Below are positions 4,668 through 11,017 of a DNA stretch of 11,017 nt, in pieces (position 1 is the first letter of the stretch; each line of letters starts with the position of its first letter). A program made the translations under genes and the position numbers. The notes beneath the pieces are model-generated. The model saw only the letters and a list, made by a program, of their open reading frames with translations, made no database searches and was not told where the DNA came from. The stretch is from JBAPRR01 sp049281195 (GTDB lineage Bacteria > Actinomycetota > Acidimicrobiia > Acidimicrobiales > CAVXTF01). The stretch is from assembly GCA_049281195.1 (NCBI GenBank), contig JBAPRR010000265.1:1-11017 (forward strand). The letters are read 5' to 3'.

Positions 4668-6503
4668 TCAGGTCGTCCTCATCACGTCGTTCAGGAACCG
4701 GAGCGCCCGAGGGTAGGCATCCAGCCGGTTGTGAAGACGGGCCAGCCCGTGTCCCTCGTCCTCGTAGATGAGGAGTTCGTTGCGGACTCCACGGGCGTCG
4801 AGACTCTTCACCAATTGTTGCGCCTCGCTCACCGGAACGCGGGGATCGTTCCTGCCGTGAATGACGAACAGCGGCGATCTGATGTCGTCTGCTTTTCGCA
4901 GTGGCGACGCTTTCTCCAGGAACTCGCGGTCGTCGGCAAGCGACCCGTACTCGCGCTCACGGTGCGCGCGCCTGTAGTCGGAGGTGTTCTCGAGGAAAGT
5001 GACAAGATCGGAGATGCCGACTATGTCCACCCCGGCGGCCCACAGCTCAGGTTGGAAAGCCATACCTGCGAGCACCATGTAACCGCCGTAAGAGCCTCCC
5101 CACAGCGCGGCGCGGCTCTGATCGAGGCCCGCTTGATCGAGCCACGCATGAACGGCGGCCAGGTCACGCACCGAATCGAGGCGCTTCACCGTGTCGTCGA
5201 GGGAGGCGAAACGCCTCCCGTAACCGGTCGATCCCCTGACGTTCGGCACGACCACCGTGAAACCGGATGCCACAAGTCCTTGCACAACCGGCATGAACGC
5301 CAATGTGGACTGAGATTCCGGGCCTCCGTGAATGAGTATCACGACAGGCGGGCGATCTGAGCCCGTCCTGTAGACGAAGAGCTGGATGCGCTCTCCGTCG
5401 AAGCTGGTGGTCTCCTCTATGTCGGCACTGGTCAATTCGTCCCGTCCCAGGGGTGCGGGATTTTCGGTGATCCTGGTCGTCTCTTTCGAGCCCTTGTCGT
5501 ATGACCACACGTCACCCGAGAGACGAGGTGACGAAAGCGTGTAGTACACGGTCGACCCGTCGGCTGAAAGAGCCGGACCGCGGATGATGTGCGACTCCAC
5601 TACTCCCGGTTCGGCGAACGGCACCTTTGTCCCGCCTCGTGCGTCGGGCGCATTGGCGTCACAGATGGTGAGGACGTTGGTGCCGTCGCGGTTCTCGAGG
5701 ATCAACAATGTCGACCCGTCGTCGCTCGTGAACGGTTCCGCGTCGCACGACTCGCCTGTTCCTTCGACCTTCTGCGTTGAAGACGTGGAGAGGTCGTAAG
5801 AGAGCACCGCGGTGAAGTCGTTGTCCACACTCGACGCGAAGAAGAACCTGGAGTCACCGCTCCACGCAGGTGGCCCCACGATCGCACCCTGATCGCGATG
5901 CGGTTGGACCTCGAGCACATGGCCGGAGGACACCTCGACAAGCAGCATGTCGGTGTCCAACGGACGGGGGCCCGGTCGCAGGACGGATATCCATCTGTCG
6001 TCGGGCGAAAATCCCGAAGACGGCTGGAGCCAGCTCGTTCCGGCATAGAGCAGGCGATGCTCGCCCTCATCGAGGTCGCAGATCCAAAGGTCGAAGTCGA
6101 CGCCGTTGTTCTTGTTCGACACGTATGCAACCTGCCGGCCGTCGTGACTTATCCCGGCCAGATGGTGACCGAACCTCGGATCCGCCGTGATGGCGACAAC
6201 GTCTTGCATACGGATCGGCCCGGACCTTCTGGCCAAGTCGAGATCGATCCTGTAGAGCTGGTGCCGCTCGTTCCCATGGTCGTCCATGTTGAAGACGCAA
6301 CCCCCGGCTCCGGGCAGATACCTGGCCGTACCGACCGGTTCGGGCAGGTCGGAGAGCGGTTGCAGCCCGCCTCCGGGCCCCACCTCGTAGACCTGCATCG
6401 TTCCGGTCAGGTCACCCCGGATGAGGATCCTTCCGGATCGGGTGTCCACGTCCGCGAGATGGGCGGACTTCGTCTCGAGCAGCGCTGTGAACAGGTCGGT
6501 CAT
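4668..6503 (-). CDS. S9 family serine peptidase (prolyl oligopeptidase / acylaminoacyl-peptidase type)
   Basis: This 611-residue enzyme should cleave short peptides, in prolyl-oligopeptidase or acylaminoacyl-peptidase fashion. Residues from about 1 to 350 form the beta-propeller gate, seen as blade repeats such as AGISHDGRQVAYVSN (116-130), GFSPDDRWISVL (164-175), AWSGDSRFFFAS (213-224) and ALSADGSTVYYT (311-322). The C-terminal alpha/beta hydrolase starts near 365 with PPVVILIHGGP (385-395), the oxyanion-loop motif, and VVPNVRGSTGYGRRF (418-432). The catalytic triad is complete: Ser471 in GGSYGG, Asp553 in HGRNDPRVP, and His585 in DEGHG. Length fits the shorter bacterial members. No signal peptide is visible, so a cytoplasmic role in peptide turnover is likely. 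The start is ATG 6503; the upstream GGGGAT is a poor, close ribosome binding site. It is a single gene, divergent from DUF2252. The exact subfamily and substrate cannot be told from sequence alone. Confidence 0.94.
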   Translation of the reverse strand: MTDLFTALLETKSAHLADVDTRSGRILIRGDLTGTMQVYEVGPGGGLQPLSDLPEPVGTARYLPGAGGCVFNMDDHGNERHQLYRIDLDLARRSGPIRMQDVVAITADPRFGHHLAGISHDGRQVAYVSNKNNGVDFDLWICDLDEGEHRLLYAGTSWLQPSSGFSPDDRWISVLRPGPRPLDTDMLLVEVSSGHVLEVQPHRDQGAIVGPPAWSGDSRFFFASSVDNDFTAVLSYDLSTSSTQKVEGTGESCDAEPFTSDDGSTLLILENRDGTNVLTICDANAPDARGGTKVPFAEPGVVESHIIRGPALSADGSTVYYTLSSPRLSGDVWSYDKGSKETTRITENPAPLGRDELTSADIEETTSFDGERIQLFVYRTGSDRPPVVILIHGGPESQSTLAFMPVVQGLVASGFTVVVPNVRGSTGYGRRFASLDDTVKRLDSVRDLAAVHAWLDQAGLDQSRAALWGGSYGGYMVLAGMAFQPELWAAGVDIVGISDLVTFLENTSDYRRAHREREYGSLADDREFLEKASPLRKADDIRSPLFVIHGRNDPRVPVSEAQQLVKSLDARGVRNELLIYEDEGHGLARLHNRLDAYPRALRFLNDVMRTT

Positions 6504-6541
6504 ATCCCCATGGTGTCAGGGAGGAGCCGCCGGTTGTGGCA

Positions 6542-6559
6542 CAGTGTTCGATATCACTG
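6542..6559. promoter_or_regulatory. Possible operator: CAGTG-N8-CACTG in the peptidase/DUF2252 spacer
   Basis: Two perfect five-base arms flank TTCGATAT, which itself ends in the palindrome GATATC completed by the first base of the right arm. It lies 39 bases upstream of the peptidase ATG in the 182-base divergent spacer. I found no clear -35/-10 pair in the spacer. Arms this short are often chance. Confidence 0.2.
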
Positions 6560-6685
6560 CTTGAAGCGGCGATAGACCGTTTGCACGCTGAGAGTGGCCA
6601 ATCTTCAGTTGGGGAGAGCCAAGGCCGAGGTCTTACGAGAGATTGGTGCCGTCCCCACCCGATTCGCGAGGCTGTGGCTCCTTGA

Positions 6686-8227
6686 ATGGACAGGATCGCC
6701 GGCCACACCGTCGGAAGTGGACGCAATGAGCAGAACGCAGTTGAGGGAGAAGAAGCCCGGATGGACGCTCACGAGGGCGAATCGGCGGATGGCGATTCAG
6801 GTGACGGCACTCCGCAGGGTTTGTCCCGTGAGCCCAACGTAGAGAGGGCATCTTCGGAAGAACGCGCCGCGCGCGGTCGATCGGCCCGGCACAAGGTCCC
6901 GAGATCCAGTCACACTCAGGTCCGCTCGTACACCGGCCACCGCGACCCGCTGGACATGCTCGTGGAGCGGTCGGCCGGTCTCGTGTCCGATCTCGTTGCG
7001 GTCAAGTACGCGCGGATGCTCGTTTCGCCTTCCGCGTTTTTCCGCGGTTCGGCCATCTCCATGACCGCCGATCTGGCCTCGGTGCAGAACACCGGTTTGA
7101 CCGCACAGCTGTGCGGCGATGCGCGCCACTCGAACTTCGGGGTCTTCAGCTCGTTCGAGAGTGGCACCTACTTCGATGTGAGGGACTTCGACGAGACGGG
7201 GACCGGGCCATTCGAGTGGGACGTCAAGCGTCTCGGTGCCAGCCTCGAGATCTCCGCCCGCGAGAACGGCATCCCGCCTCAGCACCGAAAAGAAATGGTC
7301 AGAAGCACTGTCCGGTCGTATCGCGAGGCCATGGCCGGGTTCGCGCAGATGTCGATGGTGGACATCTGGTACTCGCATCTCGATGCCGACCAGCTACTCA
7401 GGCGCTTTCAATTACTGCTCGACCCCGACAGGACTCCGGGCATCTGGTACGAGCTCACCGAGTCGCACGTGCACGAAGGTCTGCGCGCATTCGAGAACCT
7501 CACCCACATCGTGAGCTCAGAGCGGCGTTTCGTGAGCGACCCCCCGTACATAGTTCCCATCGAGGACTTGGGCTGGGAGCTGGATTCAACCGCCGAGTTG
7601 AAATGGCTGCCCGAGCTGATCGGCTCATATGTGAACACGCTTCAGCCCGAGGTGAGCCATCTGCTCGACCAGTACCGGATCGCCCACGCGGCGCGGCGGG
7701 TCGCCGGCGTGAGCGGTGTGGGGAGCGACAACTGGGTGGTCCTGCTCTTGGACGAACAGCGAAGGTCGCACGTTCTTCTCGAGGTCAAGCAGGCCGAGGA
7801 ATCGGTTCTGGAGCGTTTCTGGTCGAAGGACCCGAATGAGAACCACGGCCAGCGCGTCGCTTACGGCCAGCGCATGATCCAGGCCGCGGACGACATATTC
7901 CTCGGTTGGGACAGGAGCGCCAGAAAAGGTCACAAGCGTGACTACTACGTCCACCAGATCAGAGACTCGTTGGCTTCTGCGGACGTGGCCGGCATCACGC
8001 CGGGGGCGCTCGAGTTGTGGGGGAGGATGTGTGGGTGGGCGCTCGCCCGCGCGCATGCCCGTTCCGGCGACCGCATCGCGATCGCCTCCTATCTCGGGAA
8101 GTCAGACTCGTTCGAGCGCTCTATCGCGAAGTTCGCACGCGGCTACGCCGATCAGAACGAGATCGACTACGAGATGTTGCAGAAGGCGGTTAGAAAAGGC
8201 CGTATAACAGCCGCAACCTGCGCCTGA
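6686..8227 (+). CDS. DUF2252 family protein, kinase-like motifs
   Basis: This 513-residue cytoplasmic protein belongs to DUF2252, common in actinobacteria and of unknown function. The first 75 residues are low-complexity and charged, with no signal. Family landmarks follow in order: SAFFRGSA (116-123), LCGDARHSNFGVF (142-154), YFDVRDFDETGTGPFEWDVKRL (162-183), RRVAGVSGVGSDNW (337-350), VLLEVKQAEESVLE (363-376), GQRVAYGQRMIQAADDIFLGW (388-408), DYYVHQIRD (419-427) and ALARAHARSGD (452-462). GDxxxxN followed by DFDE resembles the catalytic loop and metal site of aminoglycoside-kinase-like enzymes, and VKQAEES resembles the nucleotide-binding lysine strand, though in reversed order. That reading is inference. 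The start is uncertain: ATG 6686 has no good ribosome binding site, while ATG 6761 (Met26) has GGAG eleven bases upstream; the conserved part begins only near residue 80. The stop directly abuts the stop of the next, convergent gene. Confidence 0.93.
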   Translation: MDRIAGHTVGSGRNEQNAVEGEEARMDAHEGESADGDSGDGTPQGLSREPNVERASSEERAARGRSARHKVPRSSHTQVRSYTGHRDPLDMLVERSAGLVSDLVAVKYARMLVSPSAFFRGSAISMTADLASVQNTGLTAQLCGDARHSNFGVFSSFESGTYFDVRDFDETGTGPFEWDVKRLGASLEISARENGIPPQHRKEMVRSTVRSYREAMAGFAQMSMVDIWYSHLDADQLLRRFQLLLDPDRTPGIWYELTESHVHEGLRAFENLTHIVSSERRFVSDPPYIVPIEDLGWELDSTAELKWLPELIGSYVNTLQPEVSHLLDQYRIAHAARRVAGVSGVGSDNWVVLLLDEQRRSHVLLEVKQAEESVLERFWSKDPNENHGQRVAYGQRMIQAADDIFLGWDRSARKGHKRDYYVHQIRDSLASADVAGITPGALELWGRMCGWALARAHARSGDRIAIASYLGKSDSFERSIAKFARGYADQNEIDYEMLQKAVRKGRITAATCA

Positions 8228-8488
8228 TCAGCGGGCCGACTTCACCTCTTTCAAAAACGCCGTTTGTTCCTGCTCGGTCTCGACCCGCCTTCTTTCGAAA
8301 TCGTCGTGAAGGCGGAGGTCGACGTGGATCCCCGACGGGTCCTCGTGGAAGTGAATGAACGCCTTGGATTTTCTGTAGAACACGCCCGGCTTCTTTTCGA
8401 CCAGTCCCGCGATCTGGCGCAGCTCCGCCAGGAGAGGTTCGAGCCGATCGATGGTTTCGGGTCCGGCGTGCTTCAACCCCGCGATCAT
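8228..8488 (-). CDS. Small conserved-type hypothetical protein
   Basis: This 86-residue soluble protein starts MIAGLKHAGPETIDRLEPLL, an amphipathic helix. It continues with LRQIAGLVEKKPGVFYRKSKAF (22-43), a beta stretch FIHFHEDPSGIHVDLRL (43-59), and a charged helical end FERRRVETEQEQTAFLKEV. It reads like a small alpha/beta domain. I have the impression of similar short actinobacterial proteins with VFYRKSKAFLHFHEDP, always of unknown function; His-X-His (45, 47) next to Glu/Asp may be a metal or active site, but this is a guess. The frame is open upstream to 8653, but that part overlaps the sulfatase and is compositionally different, so ATG 8488 is preferred; no clear ribosome binding site precedes it, and ATG 8515 is an alternative. 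It is divergent from the sulfatase and converges on DUF2252 with zero spacing. Confidence 0.75.
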   Translation of the reverse strand: MIAGLKHAGPETIDRLEPLLAELRQIAGLVEKKPGVFYRKSKAFIHFHEDPSGIHVDLRLHDDFERRRVETEQEQTAFLKEVKSAR

Positions 8489-8505
8489 AGGTAGCGGCGC
8501 GTCGG

Positions 8506-8524
8506 TCGGTGGCATGCTGACCGA
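8506..8524. promoter_or_regulatory. Possible operator: TCGGT-N9-ACCGA around GCATGC
   Basis: Two five-base arms flank a centre containing GCATGC, in the 58-base divergent spacer between the small hypothetical gene and the sulfatase. The spacer is so short that both promoters must overlap it or lie in coding DNA, so a site here could control both. Symmetry is imperfect by one base. Confidence 0.2.
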
Positions 8525-8533
8525 AGTGCAACC

Positions 8534-8549
8534 GGAGGAGCGAACCATG
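8534..8549 (+). promoter_or_regulatory. Strong RBS fixing the sulfatase start
   Basis: GGAGGAG at 8534-8540 lies six bases before ATG 8547. It selects this start over the in-frame upstream ATGs at 8451 and 8514, which overlap the divergent gene or its spacer. Confidence 0.9.
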
Positions 8550-9494
8550 CCAATCGAGTTCGGCGGGCGCATCGGCGACGACTGGAGGGATTCGGAGCCC
8601 TGGTGGCCCCCTGAGCCCACCGCGCCTGATGGTGCGCCGAATGTCGTTCTCATAGTCCTCGACGACGTCGGTTTCGCGCAGCTCGGTTGCTACGGGTCCG
8701 ACATAGACACACCGGTGATAGACGGTCTGGCGCAAAACGGCCTGCGGCTGGCGAACTTCCACACCACCGCCCTGTGTTCGCCCACGAGGGCATGCCTGTT
8801 GACGGGCCGCAACCACCACAGGAGTGGAATGGCGCGAGTCGCGGACCTGGCCATGGGTTATCCGGGGTACTGGGGAAAACCCCAGAAGGAGAACGGATTC
8901 CTGTCGGAGATCCTACGTTCGAGGGGGTACGCCACCTATGCGGTGGGCAAGTGGCATCTGACTCCCGAGGACGAGACGAACATGGCCGCTTCGCGCGCCA
9001 CATGGCCGCTCGGACGCGGCTTCGACCGGTGGTACGGGTTCCACGGCGGTGAGACGCACCAGTTCGTGCCGGCTCTGTACCACGACAACCACTCGGTCAG
9101 GCCCCATAAGTCGATCGAAGATGGCTACCACCTGAGTGCCGACCTTGCGGATCGGGCTATCGAGTTCCTCGGTGACCTGCGGGCGGTGGACGCGGATCAG
9201 CCCTTCTTCCTCTACTTCTGCACCGGAGCGTGTCACTCGCCGCACCAGGCGCCTCGCGATTGGATCGAGCGGTATTCGGGTCACTTCGACATCGGATGGG
9301 ACGAATGGCGCGAACGCATCTACGAGCGCCAGCTCAGTCTCGGCGTGATCCCACCGGGAACGGCGCTTTCCGAGCGTCCCAAGTGGGTTCCCGCATGGGA
9401 CTCGATCAGTGAGGAAGGAAAAGAGGTCGCGAGCCGGTTCATGGAGTGCTTCGGGCATTCCTGTCGCATACCGACGCGCAGATCGGGCGGCTGA
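8547..9494 (+). CDS. Arylsulfatase, N-terminal part before a frameshift
   Basis: This frame holds residues 1-300 of an AtsA-type sulfatase, which hydrolyses sulfate esters with a formylglycine made from an active-site cysteine. It then leaves the family with a short unrelated tail (CFGHSCRIPTRRSGG) and stops at 9494. Visible active-site parts are the metal ligands Asp39-Asp40 (VLIVLDDVGF), the sulfatase signature LCSPTRACLLTGR with Cys77 (the formylglycine site) and Arg81, GKWHL with Lys135 and His137, and GACHSPHQ with His230 and His233. The ligands in SDNG are missing from this part and lie in the next frame, so this piece alone should be inactive. No signal peptide is seen, so the enzyme is cytoplasmic or leaves by another route; the activating formylglycine-generating enzyme must be encoded elsewhere. 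The start is fixed by GGAGGAG. The true gene most likely spans 8547-10846 (766 residues once one base is restored). Confidence 0.93.
   Translation: MPIEFGGRIGDDWRDSEPWWPPEPTAPDGAPNVVLIVLDDVGFAQLGCYGSDIDTPVIDGLAQNGLRLANFHTTALCSPTRACLLTGRNHHRSGMARVADLAMGYPGYWGKPQKENGFLSEILRSRGYATYAVGKWHLTPEDETNMAASRATWPLGRGFDRWYGFHGGETHQFVPALYHDNHSVRPHKSIEDGYHLSADLADRAIEFLGDLRAVDADQPFFLYFCTGACHSPHQAPRDWIERYSGHFDIGWDEWRERIYERQLSLGVIPPGTALSERPKWVPAWDSISEEGKEVASRFMECFGHSCRIPTRRSGG
9444..9449 (+). other. One-base frameshift joining the two sulfatase parts
   Basis: The family pattern reads ...SRFME-V-LRAFLSHTDAQIGR. The sequence gives ATG GAG TGC TTC in the first frame, while GTG CTT CGG GCA in the second frame begins at 9446. 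One missing G (GAGGTG read as GAGTG) explains it exactly and makes the whole gene 2301 bases, 767 codons. No slippery heptamer is present, so programmed slippage is unlikely. A sequencing or assembly error and a real inactivating mutation are both possible. Confidence 0.88.
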
Positions 9495-10846
9495 TGGGCT
9501 TTCTCGACGAGATCGGGGAGCTCGAGGACACCGTGGTGATCCTGGTGTCGGACAACGGAGCAAGCGCCGAAGGTGGACCGCAGGGTTCCATCAACGACGT
9601 TCGCCTCACAAATCTTGATCCGGCCGGCACGAGCGAGATGTTCCGCAGGATCGACGAGATCGGCGGTCCCACGACCCACAACAACTATCCGTGGGGGTGG
9701 ACGATGGCCGGCAACACGCCGTTCAAGCGTTGGAAGCGCGAGGTCCACGAAGGCGGCGTCGCTGACCCGTGCATCGTGTCATGGCCGGGCAGGTTCTCCG
9801 GTTGCGCGGGCCAGGTACGGCACCAATTCGCTCATGCCGTCGACGTGCTCCCCACCGTGCTCGAGCTGGCCGGCATGGAGGCTCCCTCGGAGATCGAGCA
9901 GGTGCAGCAGTCACGTATCGACGGGGTGAGCTTCGCTTACCTTCTCGACCCTGGGGGCGCTGAAACAACCGGGCGCCACCTGACCCAGCACTTCGAGATG
10001 TTCGGGTCCCGCGCGGTCTATCACGACGGGTGGAAAGCGGTCACCTTCCATCCTGTCGGACCGATCTACGGAGACGGCTTGGAGCCGAACGCCCGGTTCG
10101 AAGACGACGTGTGGGAGCTGTACCACGTGGCCGAAGATGTGTCGGAGACCGACGACGTGGCGTCGCAGCACCCGGAAAGGTTGGGGCGCATGATCGACCT
10201 GTGGTGGGAGGAGGCGCGCCAAAACGACGTCCTTCCTCTGGACAACCGGGTGCTGTGGACCCTCGTGCACCCAAAGCCGGACCACAGGCGCCCGCGTGAT
10301 GTCTTCCGCTATTTCGCAGGCGGCGCCCAGGTGCCCGAGACGGTCGCCGTCAACGTGCGGAATCGTTCTCATTCCATTCACGTCGAGGTGGTCATCCCGG
10401 ACGGGGTAATTGCACAAGGCGTATTGATCGCGCTCGGTTCCGTGCTCGGAGGTTGGTCACTGTTCGCACTCGAAGGCAGCCTCCACTACGTACACAACCT
10501 GTACGGAAAAGAACGCCATTTGATTTCGACGGAAGAGACGCTCGAGTCCGGGTCTCATGACTTGGGATTTGTTTTCGAGAAAGACGATGGTCCGGGCGGA
10601 AAAGGAGCACTCAGCATTGACGGCCGGATCGTCACGGAAGCTGTGATCCCGCAGTTCACCCCGGCAGGATTCAACGGCGTGGGAGCCGGTCTCACCTGCG
10701 GTTACGAGTGGGGACCGGCCATCGGCACCGGATATGAGGCCCCATTCCCATTTAATGGGACCATCACCAAAGCATTGGTGGAGGTCACCGGGCCGGTAGT
10801 GCGGGACCCCCTTGCAGAACTGGCCGCAATACTGTCGGAGCAATAA
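9446..10846 (+). CDS. Arylsulfatase, C-terminal part after the frameshift
   Basis: This 466-codon frame begins within the sulfatase domain at AFLSHTDAQIGRLMGFLDEIGELEDT and directly continues the preceding part. It holds the remaining active-site pieces: VSDNGAS with Asp36-Asn37 (metal ligands, 336-337 of the joined protein) and NTPFKRWKREVHEGG with the conserved Lys97 (397). From about residue 300 comes the C-terminal beta-sandwich typical of long actinobacterial arylsulfatases, with VLIALGSVLGGWSLFALEG (about 347-365), YVHNLYGKER, GGKGALSIDGR and PFPFNGTITKALVEVTG near the end. The part before residue 10 has no plausible ribosome binding site of its own: GTG 9446 lies inside sulfatase coding sequence. 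It is therefore a fragment, not an independent gene. The stop is TAA at 10844-10846. In the joined form of 766 residues the length is normal for the family. Confidence 0.92.
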   Translation: MLRAFLSHTDAQIGRLMGFLDEIGELEDTVVILVSDNGASAEGGPQGSINDVRLTNLDPAGTSEMFRRIDEIGGPTTHNNYPWGWTMAGNTPFKRWKREVHEGGVADPCIVSWPGRFSGCAGQVRHQFAHAVDVLPTVLELAGMEAPSEIEQVQQSRIDGVSFAYLLDPGGAETTGRHLTQHFEMFGSRAVYHDGWKAVTFHPVGPIYGDGLEPNARFEDDVWELYHVAEDVSETDDVASQHPERLGRMIDLWWEEARQNDVLPLDNRVLWTLVHPKPDHRRPRDVFRYFAGGAQVPETVAVNVRNRSHSIHVEVVIPDGVIAQGVLIALGSVLGGWSLFALEGSLHYVHNLYGKERHLISTEETLESGSHDLGFVFEKDDGPGGKGALSIDGRIVTEAVIPQFTPAGFNGVGAGLTCGYEWGPAIGTGYEAPFPFNGTITKALVEVTGPVVRDPLAELAAILSEQ

Positions 10847-10937
10847 CCCCCAAAAGCTCGTGTGTCGACGGCCATCCATCTCGTGACATAGGCTGAACGA
10901 CTGCAAGGGCGGGGCGGAAGAGCGCCTGAACAGCCAT

Positions 10938-10970
10938 CGTCCCTGAGCCGATCCTGTCGGCTCAGGGACG
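10938..10970. terminator. 14-bp perfect GC-rich hairpin
   Basis: CGTCCCTGAGCCGA (10938-10951) and TCGGCTCAGGGACG (10957-10970) form a perfect 14-base stem with a five-base loop. It lies 91 bases after the sulfatase stop. Neither side has a U tract, which is common among actinobacterial terminators. It could end the sulfatase transcript, or a minus-strand gene entering from the right edge. The 90 bases between the sulfatase and the hairpin show nothing else. Confidence 0.75.
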
Positions 10971-10981
10971 TAGCAAGACGG

Positions 10982-11017
10982 TCAATCGGATAACGGGCTC
11001 ATGTGACCGTAAAGTTC
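10982..11017 (-). CDS. Possible C-terminal end of a minus-strand gene (11 codons)
   Basis: Read on the minus strand from the right edge, one frame gives ELYGHMSPLSD and a TGA at 10984-10982, 11 bases before the hairpin. Stop-then-hairpin is the usual arrangement of a gene end. YGHMSP recalls the YGH motif seen near the end of some tyrosine recombinases, but eleven residues cannot establish a family, and the reading frame itself may be chance. Confidence 0.2.
   Translation of the reverse strand, partial: ELYGHMSPLSD

Noticed and set aside
4731..5360. 209-codon plus-strand frame opposite the S9 peptidase
   Set aside because: It is antisense to a peptidase with a complete catalytic triad and has no recognisable domain.
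5898..6575. 225-codon plus-strand frame opposite the peptidase propeller and start
   Set aside because: It is antisense to propeller repeats and has no family likeness or good ribosome binding site.
6594..6842. 82-codon plus-strand frame overlapping the DUF2252 start
   Set aside because: It overlaps the DUF2252 N-terminus in another frame, lacks a convincing ribosome binding site and shows no recognisable domain.
8489..8653. Upstream extension of the small hypothetical gene to 141 codons
   Set aside because: The extra 55 codons are antisense to the start of the sulfatase, low in complexity and unlike the compact 86-residue domain.
9440..9455. Programmed -1 frameshift in the sulfatase
   Set aside because: No X-XXY-YYZ slippery sequence or obvious downstream stem is present; a single missing G explains the join exactly.
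10747..10759. Palindrome CCCATT-T-AATGGG
   Set aside because: It lies inside the conserved PFPFNGT coding stretch of the sulfatase and is explained by codons.
10847..11017. tRNA or small RNA near the right edge
   Set aside because: No cloverleaf, T-loop or CCA end is visible; the only structure is the single hairpin.

Overview
The window looks like chromosomal DNA of a high-GC Gram-positive bacterium, most likely an actinomycete and possibly an uncultured Acidimicrobiia-type lineage. The evidence is high GC in coding regions, frequent GTG and TTG starts, Arg/Ala/Gly/Val-rich proteins, and best recalled family resemblances (DUF2252, AtsA-type sulfatase, small LPSWYM proteins) to actinobacterial sequences. 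The lineage is inference. I see no insertion sequence, CRISPR array, tRNA, rRNA or clear prophage.

Layout. Positions 1-1715 are all on the minus strand. They hold an encapsulated-ferritin gene (1335-1715) overlapping by four bases an encapsulin shell gene (535-1338). After a 68-base gap comes the 5' part of a secreted DUF642 / choice-of-anchor C type protein (466 to beyond the left edge). A 246-base divergent spacer leads to a plus-strand, membrane-anchored or secreted parallel beta-helix protein (1962-3647). This meets an unrecognised acidic protein (3644-4225, minus) tail to tail with overlapping stop codons. A short divergent spacer precedes a small single-pass membrane protein (4316-4639, plus), which converges on an S9-family serine peptidase (4668-6503, minus) across an AT-rich perfect inverted repeat. 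Divergent from the peptidase is a DUF2252 protein (6686-8227, plus). Its stop codon directly abuts that of a small conserved-looking hypothetical gene (8228-8488, minus). Last is an arylsulfatase (8547-10846, plus) that is split by a one-base frameshift near 9446. A 14-bp perfect hairpin sits at 10938-10970, and the last 36 bases may be the C-terminus of another minus-strand gene.

How the genes work together. The only clear functional unit is the encapsulin nanocompartment. The ferritin-like cargo keeps the EncFtn metal ligands and ends in a textbook encapsulin targeting peptide. The shell gene is translationally coupled to it, and its ribosome binding site is written inside the codons of that targeting peptide. 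The product should be a protein shell that stores or detoxifies iron in the cytoplasm. The other genes are mostly single transcription units facing alternating directions, with no obvious shared pathway. The DUF642, beta-helix, S9 peptidase and sulfatase genes fit an organism that handles extracellular or environmental polymers (polysaccharide, peptide, sulfate ester), but that link is loose.

Points most worth following up are the dual-coded targeting peptide and ribosome binding site, the sulfatase frameshift that separates two halves of one active site, and the motif order in the DUF2252 protein, which reads like a circularly permuted kinase.
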